A stretch of DNA of 40,244 nt from JBHYGK01 sp051859045 (GCA_051859045.1 JBHYGK010000024.1:1-40244), one strand, 5' to 3'. Shown: positions 24,218-32,697, counted from the stretch's first letter. Numbers and translations: made by a program. The notes: a model not told the origin generated them from the letters alone.

Positions 24218-24234
24218 GCGCCGCGCCGCGGCGC
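24218..24234. terminator. Small hairpin between convergent genes
   Basis: Perfect 7-bp stem GCGCCGC/GCGGCGC, 3-nt loop, filling the 21-bp gap between the protease and the GMC oxidoreductase stops. Could serve both strands; no U-tract. Confidence 0.4.
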
Positions 24235-24238
24235 CGGC

Positions 24239-25840
24239 TCAGGCCGCGGCGGCGGCCAGCGGCGCGCGGCCCCGCACGAGGTCGCTGGCGCGCTCGGCGA
24301 TCATCACGGTCGGGGCGTTGGTGTTGCCGCCGATCAGCGTGGGCATCACCGACGCGTCGATGACGCGCAGGCCGTCGACGCCGCGCACGCGCAGCTCCGG
24401 ATCCACCACCGCGTCCGCGTCGGACCCCATCCGGCAGGTCGACACCGGGTGGTAGATGGTCTCGGCCTTGCGGCGGATGAAGTCCACCAGCGCGGCCTCC
24501 TCGCGCACGTCGTCGCCGGGGAAGATCTCGCCGCCGCGGTAGGGCGCGAACGCCGGCTGGGCCAGGATGTCGCGGCTGATCCGCAGGCACTCGAGCATCC
24601 TGGCCATGTCCACCCCGCCGGCGTCGGAGAGGTAGTTGGCCTCGATGAGGATCTTGCGCGCGGGGTCGGCCGAGGCCAGGCGCAGCCGGCCGCGGCTGCG
24701 CGGGCGCAGGAAGCAGGCGTGCAGGGTGTAGCCGTCGCCGGGCAGGCGGTGGCGGCCGTGGTCGTCGAGGATCGCGGGCACGAAGTGCAGCTGCACGTCG
24801 GGGCGCTCGTCCTCGGCCAGGCGGCTGCGCAGGAAGGCGCCGGCCTCGGCGATGTTGCTGGTGCCCGGGCCCTTGCGCGCGAGGTAGTACTGCAGCGCGG
24901 CCGAGACTTCGCTGGCGCGGTCGTAGGTGACGCGCTGGGTGCAGCGGGTGACCGTGCAGACGTCGAGGTGGTCCTGCAGGTTCGCGCCCACGCCGGGCAG
25001 GTCGACGCGCACGTCGATGCCGTGCCGGGCCAGTTCGTCGGCCGGGCCGATGCCCGAGAGCATCAGCAGCTGCGGGGAGTTCAGCGCGCCGCCCGACAGC
25101 AGCACCTCGCGCGCGGCGCGCGCCTCGACCCGCCGGCCGCCATGCCGGTAGGCCACGCCGACGGCGCGGCCGCCCTCGAGCAGCACGCGCTCGGCCAGGG
25201 CATGGGTGTGGACGGTGAGGTTGGCGCGGCCGCGCACGGGCTTGAGGTAGCCGGTGGCGGTGGAGCAGCGCGCGCCGTCGCGCTGGGTCACCTGGTACCA
25301 GCCGGCGCCCTCCTGCACGGCGCCGTTGAAGTCGGGCGTGGCCGGGTGGCCGGCCTGCGCGGCGGCCTCGAGGAACACCGGCGAGAGCCGGTTGCGGTAG
25401 CGGTGGTCGTCCACGCCCAGCGGGCCGCCGGCGCCGTGGTACTCGCTGGGGCCGCGGGTGTTGCCTTCCGAGCGCTTGAAATAGGGCAGCACGCTGGCGA
25501 AGTCCCAGCCGGCGGCGCCCATCGCGGCCCACTCGTCGTAATCGCGCTGGTGGCCGCGGATGTAGCACATCGCGTTGATCGAGCTGGAGCCGCCGAGCAC
25601 CCGGCCGCGCGGCCACCAGAGCTGGCGGCCGGCGAGCTGCGGCTCGGGCTGGGTGTCGTAGTCCCAGTTCACGCCCTTGCGGCCGACCAGCTTGGCGATG
25701 GCGGCGGGCATGTGGATGAAGGGGTGCCAGTCGCGGGGGCCGGCTTCGAGCAGCAGCACGCGGACCGCGGGATCTTCGCTCAGCCGGTGGGCGAGCACGC
25801 AGCCGGCGGAGCCGGCGCCAACAATGATGTAGTCGTACAC
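24239..25840 (-). CDS. GMC-family FAD oxidoreductase (choline/alcohol dehydrogenase-like)
   Basis: 533 residues, typical of BetA/AlkJ-type enzymes. FAD-binding GAGSAG (8-13) after MYDYIIVG, LLLEAGPRD, GRVLGGSSSINAMCYIRG (family signature 1), SGGALNSPQLLMLSGIGP (signature 2). His464 (TIYHPVSTCRMG) and Asn508 are spaced 44 apart, as the His466/Asn510 catalytic pair of choline oxidase. It should oxidise an alcohol to an aldehyde and feed electrons to the respiratory chain. No betB or choline transporter is adjacent, so a general alcohol substrate is as likely as choline. Confidence 0.92.
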   Translation of the reverse strand: MYDYIIVGAGSAGCVLAHRLSEDPAVRVLLLEAGPRDWHPFIHMPAAIAKLVGRKGVNWDYDTQPEPQLAGRQLWWPRGRVLGGSSSINAMCYIRGHQRDYDEWAAMGAAGWDFASVLPYFKRSEGNTRGPSEYHGAGGPLGVDDHRYRNRLSPVFLEAAAQAGHPATPDFNGAVQEGAGWYQVTQRDGARCSTATGYLKPVRGRANLTVHTHALAERVLLEGGRAVGVAYRHGGRRVEARAAREVLLSGGALNSPQLLMLSGIGPADELARHGIDVRVDLPGVGANLQDHLDVCTVTRCTQRVTYDRASEVSAALQYYLARKGPGTSNIAEAGAFLRSRLAEDERPDVQLHFVPAILDDHGRHRLPGDGYTLHACFLRPRSRGRLRLASADPARKILIEANYLSDAGGVDMARMLECLRISRDILAQPAFAPYRGGEIFPGDDVREEAALVDFIRRKAETIYHPVSTCRMGSDADAVVDPELRVRGVDGLRVIDASVMPTLIGGNTNAPTVMIAERASDLVRGRAPLAAAAA

Positions 25841-25882
25841 GAGGTCTTCCCGTCAGGCCCGCCGGACACTAGGCGCGCAGTC

Positions 25883-25898
25883 TGGAGCTTATGCTCCA
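25883..25898. promoter_or_regulatory. Inverted repeat TGGAGC-TTAT-GCTCCA
   Basis: Perfect 6+4+6 dyad, 43 bp before the oxidoreductase ATG, in the 171-bp divergent spacer. Could be an operator for the oxidoreductase; no regulator gene is adjacent. Confidence 0.4.
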
Positions 25899-25960
25899 AA
25901 TGCCCGTCGCGCGCGGGTGGCGCGGCCGGGCGGGGCTGGCAGGCCGTGGCCCGCATCGGC

Positions 25961-25966
25961 TACCGT
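25961..25966 (+). promoter_or_regulatory. Weak candidate -10 (TACCGT) of the translocase-like gene
   Basis: TACCGT, 45 bp before the ATG; weak, no clear -35. Confidence 0.25.
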
Positions 25967-26011
25967 GCGCGCGCCGCCATCCGGGCGGCCTGCCCGACGA
26001 GGGGCCCCCGC

Positions 26012-27403
26012 ATGAGCGCGAGCGAGCATCCGGCCGAGCCGGCGCCGCGGAGCTGGCTGCACGGCTTCGCGCGGGCGCTGCGTGGATCGCCCGCGCTGTG
26101 GTGGTCGTTCCTCTACTTCTTCTGCCTGCTGACCGGCTACTACGTGCTGCGGCCCGTGCGCGATGCGATGGCCGCCGCCAACGACCCCGCGGCGGTCTTC
26201 CCGCCGGCGCTGGTGGCCTGGTTCGCCGAGCGCGGCGTCGCGCTGGGCGAGTACCAGCTGCAGGTGCTGTTCACCGGCACCTTCACCTGCATGCTGCTGC
26301 TACAGCCGCTGTACGGCGCGCTGGTCAGCCGGTTCCCGCGACGGGTGTTCCTGCCGGCGGTCTACCTGGCCTTCATCGCCTGCCTCGGGGGCTTCCACGT
26401 CGCCTTCGAGGCGGCGCTGCCCGGCCGCGGCGGCGCGTTCTTCGTGTTCGTGGCGGTGTTCAACCTGTTCGCGGTGTCGGTGTTCTGGAGCTTCATGTCC
26501 GACATCTGGTCGGACGCCGACGCGCGCCGGCTGTACGGCTACATCGCCGCCGGCGGCACCCTCGGCGGCCTGCTCGGGCCGGAGCTGACCTCGCGCCTGG
26601 TCGAGGAGCTCGGGGTGGCGAACATGCTGCTGGTGTCGGGCGGCTTCCTGTCGGTGTGCCTGGTCTGCCTCGTGGCGCTGGTCCCGGCGGCGCGCGCGCG
26701 CGAGCTGCAGCGCGGCGGGCGCGCGGTCGACGAGGCGATGGGCGGCGGCATCCTGGTGGGCCTGAAGCGCATCGCCACCGACCCGCTGCTGCGCGCGATG
26801 GCGGTGCTGATGTTCCTCGGCGTCGGCGTGGGCACCCTGCTGTACAACGAGCAGAACGCGATCGTGCGCGCGCTCACGTTGGGCAACCCGGCCGCGGCGG
26901 AGCAGGCCACGGCCTTCTTCTCGACGATCGACAAGTGGATCAACTGGGTGGTGCTGGCGGTGCAGGTGTTCGTCACCCGCGCGCTGCTCACCCGCTACGG
27001 CGTCGCCCCGCTGCTGGTCGGGCCGGCGCTGGCGATCCTGGCCGGCTTCTGCGTGCTGTCCGCCGCGCCGCTGCCGATGCTGGTGGCGGTGGTGCAGGTG
27101 ATGACCCGCGCCGCGGAGTTCTCGCTCGCCAAGCCGGCCCGCGAGACCATCTACACCCGCGTCGACCACGAGGCGCGCTACAAGGCCAAGGCCGCGATCG
27201 ACACCGTGGTCTACCGCGGCGGCGACCTGGCGTTCGCCTGGCTCTACAAGCCGCTGTCGGCGCTGGGCTCCAGCGCGGTGTTCGGCGCCGGCGTGCTGGT
27301 CGCGGCGGGCATGAGCCTGGGCGCGTGGACGCTGGTGAAGCGCCAGGCCGCGCTGCCCGCCGAGGCGCCGCCCGCGTCGCCGCCGGGCCGCGAGGGCCGA
27401 TGA
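26012..27403 (+). CDS. ATP/ADP translocase-like MFS transporter
   Basis: 463 residues from ATG at 26012, about 12 helices. LYFFCLLTGYYVLRPVRDAM at the start is the signature of the bacterial NTT/COG3202-like family, followed by FWSFMSDIWSDADARRLYGYIAAGGTLGGLLGP and AEFSLAKPARETIYTRVDHEARYKAKAAIDTVVYRGGD. Close relatives of true nucleotide exchangers occur in intracellular parasites; free-living proteobacteria carry this more distant branch whose substrate is not known. Overlaps the next gene by ATGA. Confidence 0.85.
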   Translation: MSASEHPAEPAPRSWLHGFARALRGSPALWWSFLYFFCLLTGYYVLRPVRDAMAAANDPAAVFPPALVAWFAERGVALGEYQLQVLFTGTFTCMLLLQPLYGALVSRFPRRVFLPAVYLAFIACLGGFHVAFEAALPGRGGAFFVFVAVFNLFAVSVFWSFMSDIWSDADARRLYGYIAAGGTLGGLLGPELTSRLVEELGVANMLLVSGGFLSVCLVCLVALVPAARARELQRGGRAVDEAMGGGILVGLKRIATDPLLRAMAVLMFLGVGVGTLLYNEQNAIVRALTLGNPAAAEQATAFFSTIDKWINWVVLAVQVFVTRALLTRYGVAPLLVGPALAILAGFCVLSAAPLPMLVAVVQVMTRAAEFSLAKPARETIYTRVDHEARYKAKAAIDTVVYRGGDLAFAWLYKPLSALGSSAVFGAGVLVAAGMSLGAWTLVKRQAALPAEAPPASPPGREGR

Positions 27404-27957
27404 GCCTGCTGGCGGTCCTGCTGGCGCTCTCGGGCGCCGCGCTGCCGCCGGTCGCGGTCACCGACCGGCAGCTGCCTTACCGGCTGCAGGGCGACACCTC
27501 CGCCGCGCTGCGCGCCGGCATCGACGCCGCCGGCCCTATGCACACCGACGGCCGCCGCTACGCCGGCTACACGCGCTGGACCGTGCGCGCGGACTACCGC
27601 TACGAGGCCGCCCCGGGCGGCTGCGCGCTGGTCCGCGCCGAGGTCGAGGTGGACGTGGCGATCACGCTGCCGGCCTGGACGCCGGGCCCGGCGGCGACGC
27701 CCGGCCTGGCCGGGCGCTTCGACGTGTTCGTCCGGCGCCTGCGCGAGCACGAGCTGGCGCACCGGCGCACCGGCGTGGAGACCGGGGAGCGGGTGCGCGC
27801 GCGGCTGGGGCGGCTGGCGCCGTCGCCCGACTGCCCGGGCCTGCGCCGGGCGATCGACGGCGTGATCGCCGAGGAGGTCCGCGAGGGCAATCGCCGCGAC
27901 CTGGAGATCGACCGCCGCACCCGCCACGGCGAGCTCGACGGCGTGCGCCTGCCCTGA
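27400..27957 (+). CDS. DUF922 family predicted secreted zinc protease
   Basis: 185 residues. Start overlaps the upstream stop (ATGA). N-terminal signal-like stretch MSLLAVLLALSGAALPP, then DUF922 motifs: YAGYTRWTVRADYRYE, CALVRAEVEVDVAITLPAW and the motif H117-E118-L-A-H121 (REHELAHRRTG), an HExxH zinc site. The family (COG5661) is predicted to be secreted metalloproteases with no proven substrate. Convergent with the DUF4442 gene; only 10 bp separate the stops. Confidence 0.87.
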   Translation: MSLLAVLLALSGAALPPVAVTDRQLPYRLQGDTSAALRAGIDAAGPMHTDGRRYAGYTRWTVRADYRYEAAPGGCALVRAEVEVDVAITLPAWTPGPAATPGLAGRFDVFVRRLREHELAHRRTGVETGERVRARLGRLAPSPDCPGLRRAIDGVIAEEVREGNRRDLEIDRRTRHGELDGVRLP

Positions 27958-27967
27958 GCGTCCCGGC

Positions 27968-28456
27968 TCAGCCCTTGCGCGGGCTCAGCCACATCCGGAT
28001 GTCGGCGTGGAAGACCACCTCGCCGGCGTCGTCGCGCACGTCCACCAGCACCGGCAGCTCGTAGCCCTCGGCGCGGGTGTCGGGCGCGAACGCGAAGCGC
28101 GCCTGGGCGCGCATCGTGCCCGAGGCCTTGCGCCGGTACTCCACCGTCATGCCCTTGGGGATCCAGCGCATGCCCGGCGGCAGCGAGGCGTCGGTGACCA
28201 CGCCGGCGCAGAGCTCGGCCAGGTTGCACAGCGCGATCGCGTGCACCGTGCCGATGTGGTTGTGGACCGGGCGGCGGTCGCGGATGTGCGCCTCGCACAG
28301 GCCCGGCTCGAGCGCGGTGATGCGCGGCCGGATCGAGCCGAAGTAGGGCGCGCGGCGGCAGATGATCCGCGAGAACAGCCAGGGTCCGAAGGGCCGGTCC
28401 TTGAGCCGGCGCCAGGCGGCGAGGGCCTGCGGGGTGCGGGGGGTGGCGTCGCTCAT
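27968..28456 (-). CDS. DUF4442 hotdog-fold protein (possible thioesterase)
   Basis: 162 residues. The segment HNHIGTVHAIALCNLAEL with the downstream beta-rich part (WIPKGMTVEYRRKASGTM, VFHADIRMWLS) is characteristic of DUF4442/YiiD-type hotdog proteins, many of which hydrolyse acyl-CoA. It follows fadE on the same strand (85 bp apart), consistent with a fatty-acid role. Catalytic residues are not certain. Confidence 0.85.
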   Translation of the reverse strand: MSDATPRTPQALAAWRRLKDRPFGPWLFSRIICRRAPYFGSIRPRITALEPGLCEAHIRDRRPVHNHIGTVHAIALCNLAELCAGVVTDASLPPGMRWIPKGMTVEYRRKASGTMRAQARFAFAPDTRAEGYELPVLVDVRDDAGEVVFHADIRMWLSPRKG

Positions 28457-28485
28457 GCGGGAGGTCCGTCGTGGTCGGTGGATGC

Positions 28486-28515
28486 GCGAACGGCGGGCCT
28501 AGGCCCGCCGTTCGC
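28486..28515. terminator. 30-bp perfect palindrome between fadE and the DUF4442 gene
   Basis: GCGAACGGCGGGCCT followed by its exact complement, giving a 13-bp stem with a 4-nt loop. It lies 26 bp after the fadE stop and 29 bp before the DUF4442 ATG. Likely a terminator or mRNA-stabilising hairpin separating expression of the two; there is no U-tract. A protein-binding site is also possible. Confidence 0.5.
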
Positions 28516-28541
28516 TTGGGTGTCGCCCGGGGCGCGCGACC

Positions 28542-31016
28542 TCAGGCCGCGCGGGTCGCCGCGGCGGCGGCGGCGGGCTTCAGGCTGGAGGCGGCCACGA
28601 GCTCGGCGTGCTCGAAGTCGTCGACGCGGATCGTGTCGATGGTCATCGCGCGCAGCTCCTCGAGCTGGCGGCGCTCCTCGGCGGTGATCACGCCGCGCTT
28701 CACCGCCTCGTCGAGCTGCAGCGGGAAGTCCAGCGTGCCCAGCGGGCTGTCCTTCATGGCCTTGAGGAACTTGCGCTCCACCGGCTCGGCCAGCACGACC
28801 TTGGCCAGGTAGCCGTTGATGCGGCCGGCCGGGTTGTTCTCGCACGGGGTGGTGAACACGCCCTCGGTCATGCGGTCGCGGGCCTCGTTGGGGCTCATCA
28901 GCAGCGCGGCGGCGCGGCGGCCCAGGCGGTCGGACGGCGCGGTGGCGCGACGGCCGAACGGGAACACCAGCAGCCACAGCACCCAGCCCACCGGGCGGAT
29001 CGGGAAGTTGCGCAGCGCGGTGGAGAGCGCGGTCTCCATCTTGTGGATGGCGTCGATGACCGAGTAGGCCACGAAGGGCTGGTCGGAGGCCGGGCTGCCC
29101 TGGTCCTGGTAGCGCTTGAGGATGGAGCAGATGATGTAGAGCTGGCTCAGCACGTCGCCGAGGCGGCCCGAGAGCTTCTCCTTGAACTTCAGCTTGCCGC
29201 CGAGGGTGAGCATCGAGACGTCGGCGCACAGCGCCAGCGCCGCGGAGTAGCGGTTGAGCTTGCGGAACCAGCGCTTGGTGTAGGCGTCGCCCGGGGCGCT
29301 GCCGATCGAGGCGTTGGTCAGGCCGAACCACAGGCTGCGCACGGCGTTGGAGATCGCCGCGCCGATGTGCGCGAACAGCAGCCGGTCGAAGTCGCGCAGG
29401 CCCTGCGCGCGGTCGGGGTTGGTGGCCGCCTTCATCTCCTTGAGGACGAAGGGATGGCAGAGGATGGCGCCCTGGCCGAAGATCATCAGCGAGCGGGTCA
29501 TGATGTTGGCGCCCTCGACCGTGATCGAGATCGGCGTGGCCTGCCAGGCGCGGCCCAGGTAGTTCTGCGGGCCGAGGATGATGCCCTTGCCGCCGTGCAC
29601 GTCCATCGCGTCGCTGATCAGCTGGCGCGACATCTCGGTGCAGTGGTACTTGGCGATGGTGGAGGGCACGGCCGGCAGCTCGCCGCGCCAGACCGCCGCG
29701 GCGGCGGCCTCCGACAGCGCCGAGATGGCGTAGGCGTTGCCGGCGATGCGGCTCAGGGCCTCCTCGACGCCCTCGAAGCGGCCGACCGACAGGCCGAACT
29801 GCTTGCGGATGCGCGCATAGGCGCCGGTGACGATCGCGCCCATCTTGCCGCCGCCCGAGGCGGTGGAGGGCAGGGTGATCGAGCGGCCGATCGACAGGCA
29901 CTCCACCAGCATCTGCCAGCCCTTGCCGACCATGTCCTCGCCGCCGATCAGCTGGCTGAGCGGGATGAACACGTCCTTGCCGCGGATCGGGCCGTTCTGG
30001 AAGGTGGAGTTCAGCGGCATCGCGCGGCGGCCGACCTCGACGCCGGCGGTGTCGCGCGGCAGCAGGGCGAGGGTGATGCCGATGTCCTTCTTGTCGCCGA
30101 GCAGGCCGTCCGGGTCGTACATGCGGAAGGCGAGGCCGATCAGCGTGGCCACCGGGGCCAGCGTGATGTAGCGCTTGTCGAAGGTGAGCTTGACGCCGAG
30201 CACCTGGGCGCCGTTCCACTCGCCCTTGCAGACGATGCCGTAGTCCGGGATCGAGGTGGCGTCGGAGCCGGCCCACGGGCCGGTCAGGCCGAAGCACGGG
30301 ACCTCGCGGCCGTCGGCCAGGCGCGGCAGGTAGTAGTCCTTCTGCTCCTTGGTGCCGTAATGCATCAGCAGCTCGCCCGGGCCGAGCGAGTTCGGCACGC
30401 CGACCGTCGAGGACACCACCGAGGAGATCGAGGCCAGCTTCTGGATGACCTTGTGGTTGCCCAGCGCCGAGAAGCCCAGGCCGCCGTACTCCTTCGGGAT
30501 GATCATGCCGAAGAAGCGGTTCTTCTTGATGTACTCCCACAGCGCCGGCGGCAGGTCGGCGTGGACGTGGGTGATCTCCCAGTCGTTGGTCATCCGGCAC
30601 AGCTCTTCGACCGGGCCGTCGAGGAAGGCCTGCTCGTCCGGGGTCAGCGTGGGCTTGGGCTGCTCGAGCAGCTGCTTCCACTCCGGCTTGCCGGAGAACA
30701 GCTGGCCCTCGAAGCCGACCGTGCCGGCCTCCAGCGCGGTGCGCTCGGTGGCCGAGAGCGGCGGCAGGATCTTGGTGTAGAAGCCCAGCAGCGGCTTGGT
30801 GACCAGCGCGCGGCGGACCGGCACCAGCAGCAGCGGCAGGGCCACCACGCCGACGATGATCGCGACCACCAGGGTGGGCGTGGTGGAGGCGGCGGCGAAC
30901 CAGCTGCCCGCGAGCAGCGCCGCGGTCAGCGCCACCCAGGCCAGCAGCGACCAGCGGTGGTAGGCCGCGATGCCGGTCGCCAGCAGCAGGGCGAGGATCG
31001 GGAGGAGGATGCTCAT
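28542..31016 (-). CDS. fadE: Acyl-CoA dehydrogenase FadE
   Basis: 824 residues from ATG at 31016 (E. coli FadE 814). Catalyses the first, FAD-dependent step of beta-oxidation. Unlike small acyl-CoA dehydrogenases it begins with a membrane segment pair (about 1-65, MSILLPILALLLATGIAAY), then FFGMIIPKEYGGLGFSALGNHKVIQKLAS, CFGLTGPWAGSDATSIPD, and ITVEGANIMTRSLMIFGQG containing the catalytic-loop region. C-terminal extension RDRMTEGVFTTP is FadE-type. Start overlaps the upstream hydrolase stop (ATGA), so the two are coupled. Confidence 0.95.
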   Translation of the reverse strand: MSILLPILALLLATGIAAYHRWSLLAWVALTAALLAGSWFAAASTTPTLVVAIIVGVVALPLLLVPVRRALVTKPLLGFYTKILPPLSATERTALEAGTVGFEGQLFSGKPEWKQLLEQPKPTLTPDEQAFLDGPVEELCRMTNDWEITHVHADLPPALWEYIKKNRFFGMIIPKEYGGLGFSALGNHKVIQKLASISSVVSSTVGVPNSLGPGELLMHYGTKEQKDYYLPRLADGREVPCFGLTGPWAGSDATSIPDYGIVCKGEWNGAQVLGVKLTFDKRYITLAPVATLIGLAFRMYDPDGLLGDKKDIGITLALLPRDTAGVEVGRRAMPLNSTFQNGPIRGKDVFIPLSQLIGGEDMVGKGWQMLVECLSIGRSITLPSTASGGGKMGAIVTGAYARIRKQFGLSVGRFEGVEEALSRIAGNAYAISALSEAAAAAVWRGELPAVPSTIAKYHCTEMSRQLISDAMDVHGGKGIILGPQNYLGRAWQATPISITVEGANIMTRSLMIFGQGAILCHPFVLKEMKAATNPDRAQGLRDFDRLLFAHIGAAISNAVRSLWFGLTNASIGSAPGDAYTKRWFRKLNRYSAALALCADVSMLTLGGKLKFKEKLSGRLGDVLSQLYIICSILKRYQDQGSPASDQPFVAYSVIDAIHKMETALSTALRNFPIRPVGWVLWLLVFPFGRRATAPSDRLGRRAAALLMSPNEARDRMTEGVFTTPCENNPAGRINGYLAKVVLAEPVERKFLKAMKDSPLGTLDFPLQLDEAVKRGVITAEERRQLEELRAMTIDTIRVDDFEHAELVAASSLKPAAAAAATRAA

Positions 31017-31906
31017 GGCGTGACTCCGGAGGTGGCGTGGCCGGTGGACGGCAGGCGGGACAGGAAGGGAAGGATGGCGGCGGTGAAGGCGTCGTTGTCG
31101 TCGCCGGCGACCATGTGGGTAGCCTCCGGCAGGTGGGCATGCTCGGCGTGCGGGACGCTGGCGAGGAAGTCCTCGACGGTGCGCCCGGAGACGATGTCGC
31201 TGCGGCCGCCGCTGACCAGCAGCACCGGGATGTCGAGGCCGCGCGCGGCCTCGGCGAGCGTCTCCTGCAGGTGCTCGGTGCGCGGGGCGAATTCGCTGAG
31301 CAGGCGCGGGTCCCAGTGCCACTGCCAGCGACCGCGGGCGTCGGCGCGCAGCAGCGCGCGCAGCTGCTCGGGCGACTTGCGGGCGGCGCGGTGGGGCAGG
31401 TAGGCCGCGATCGCGTCGGCGGCCGCCTGCAGGCTCTCGAACCCCTCGGGATGCGCGCTCATGAAGCCGAGGATGCGCTCGACGCCGGCGGTTTCCCAGC
31501 GGGGGGTGACGTCGACCAGCACCAGCGCCGAGAAGCAGCGCGCGCGGGCCTGGGCCATCAGGCCGCTGAGCCCGCCCATCGACGCGCCCACCAGCACCGG
31601 GCGGGCCTGGCCCGCCAGCACCTCGAGGTCGTCGACCAGCTGGGTGGGGCAATAGGCCAGCGCGGGCGGGTTGCGGCCCGAGTCGCCGTGGCCGCGGGCG
31701 TCGAAGCGCAGGCCCGGGTGGCCGGCCGCGGCGAGCCGCTGGGCGGAGGCCGTCCAGGCGAGCCGGGTCTGGCCGAAGCCGTGCGCGAACAGCAGCGGCG
31801 CGCGGCCGCTGGCCGGGTGGTGGTCATACGCCAGCCGCACGCCGTCGCGGGCATTGATGAAGCCCGGGGAGGCGGCGTCGCGGCTGTGGGGAGGGGCGAT
31901 GGCCAT
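31013..31906 (-). CDS. Alpha/beta hydrolase
   Basis: 297 residues. Core motifs: LLFAHGFGQTRLAW (oxyanion His-Gly), FDARGHGDSG, nucleophile Ser in GASMGGLSG, LVSGGRSDIV (acid) and EATHMVAGDDND (catalytic His). Cytoplasmic. First gene of the unit with fadE; substrate unknown, perhaps an ester or acyl-thioester linked to lipid breakdown. Confidence 0.87.
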   Translation of the reverse strand: MAIAPPHSRDAASPGFINARDGVRLAYDHHPASGRAPLLFAHGFGQTRLAWTASAQRLAAAGHPGLRFDARGHGDSGRNPPALAYCPTQLVDDLEVLAGQARPVLVGASMGGLSGLMAQARARCFSALVLVDVTPRWETAGVERILGFMSAHPEGFESLQAAADAIAAYLPHRAARKSPEQLRALLRADARGRWQWHWDPRLLSEFAPRTEHLQETLAEAARGLDIPVLLVSGGRSDIVSGRTVEDFLASVPHAEHAHLPEATHMVAGDDNDAFTAAILPFLSRLPSTGHATSGVTP

Positions 31907-31913
31907 ACGGGCG

Positions 31914-31943
31914 AGTATGTTTGCCTCGGCGCGGGCCTGTCAA
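31914..31943 (-). promoter_or_regulatory. Promoter of the hydrolase-fadE operon, probably leaderless
   Basis: TTGACA (31938-31943), 18-nt spacer, CATACT (31914-31919) on the minus strand. The -10 ends 8 bp before the hydrolase ATG, so transcription would start at or next to the start codon, giving a leaderless mRNA. Confidence 0.6.
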
Positions 31944-31983
31944 TACGCACAAGTACGGAGCGGCGCGGGTGTTCCAAGCGATT

Positions 31984-32005
31984 GATTGAAATGTGCTTTC
32001 CAATC
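31984..32005. promoter_or_regulatory. Imperfect dyad between fadE operon and tetR (candidate TetR operator)
   Basis: GATTGAAA, 5-nt spacer, TTTCCAATC: arms GATTG/CAATC with AAA/TTT, one base offset. AT-rich within a GC-rich genome and centrally placed between the divergent promoters. Confidence 0.4.
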
Positions 32006-32049
32006 CATGCGCCGGCGTATTTTTCCTTCCCGGACGCGCGCGCGGTCAT

Positions 32050-32055
32050 TACACT
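32050..32055 (+). promoter_or_regulatory. Candidate -10 (TACACT) of the tetR gene
   Basis: TACACT ends 9 bp before the ATG, which would also give a nearly leaderless transcript, as for the divergent operon. Confidence 0.45.
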
Positions 32056-32064
32056 CCGCGCCCT

Positions 32065-32649
32065 ATGACCGAAACCACCGCGAAGGCCGAACGGCCGCCC
32101 CGCCTGAGTGCGGACGATTGGGCCCAGGGCGCCCTCGACCTGATCGCCGAGCAGGGCGTGAACGCGGTGGCGGTCGAGCCGCTGGCGCGCCGCCTCGGCG
32201 TCACCAAGGGCAGCTTCTACTGGCACTTCCCGTCCCGCGAGGCCCTGCTGAAGGCCGCGCTGGAGCGCTGGGAGCAGATGGAGCAGGAGCTGGTGTTCGG
32301 CAGCCTCGAGGCCGTCAGCGACCCGCGCGAGCGCCTGCGCCAGCTGTTCCGGCTCGTGGCCCACGAGGTCAAGCCGCACATCATCTATTCCGAGATGCTC
32401 AAGGCGCTCGACCACCCGGTCGTGCAGCCGGTGATGGTGCGGGTCTCGGGCCGGCGCCTGGACTACCTCACCGCGTCCTTCCGCCAGGCCGGCATGGGCC
32501 GCACCGACGCCCAGCAGCGCGCGCGCCTCACCTATGCCGCCTACGTGGGCTTCCTGCAGCTGTCGCTGCAGCTGCAGCAGCCGCGCCTGCACCACGACGA
32601 GTTCGAGGCCTACGTCGACCACGTGATGGCAACGCTGATCCCCGCCTGA
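32065..32649 (+). CDS. TetR-family regulator, likely of the fadE operon
   Basis: 194 residues from ATG at 32065. N-terminal HTH: WAQGALDLIAEQGVNAVAVEPLARRLGVTKGSFYWHFPSREALLKAAL (about 19-66). The C-terminal helical ligand domain is unassigned. Divergent from the hydrolase-fadE unit, so the simplest reading is a repressor of it that responds to an acyl-CoA or fatty acid; this is inferred from position. An upstream in-frame ATG (31993) falls inside the promoter and was not chosen. Confidence 0.9.
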   Translation: MTETTAKAERPPRLSADDWAQGALDLIAEQGVNAVAVEPLARRLGVTKGSFYWHFPSREALLKAALERWEQMEQELVFGSLEAVSDPRERLRQLFRLVAHEVKPHIIYSEMLKALDHPVVQPVMVRVSGRRLDYLTASFRQAGMGRTDAQQRARLTYAAYVGFLQLSLQLQQPRLHHDEFEAYVDHVMATLIPA

Positions 32650-32679
32650 GCGTCCCGCCTGAGCGTCCCGCCTGGGCGC
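32641..32679 (+). repeat. Three 13-bp tandem repeats at the tetR 3' end
   Basis: Unit CCCGCCTGAGCGT twice, then a diverged copy CCCGCCTGGGCGC. The first copy spans the stop codon, and the second carries a TGA at the equivalent place. Probably a slippage product; it fills most of the 48-bp gap to the convergent DUF2145 gene. Confidence 0.8.
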
Positions 32680-32697
32680 CCGGCCCGGGCGTCAACG

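Noticed and set aside
24239..25840. Calling the GMC gene betA
   Set aside because: Catalytic pair fits choline enzymes but also other alcohol dehydrogenases, and no betaine pathway genes are adjacent.
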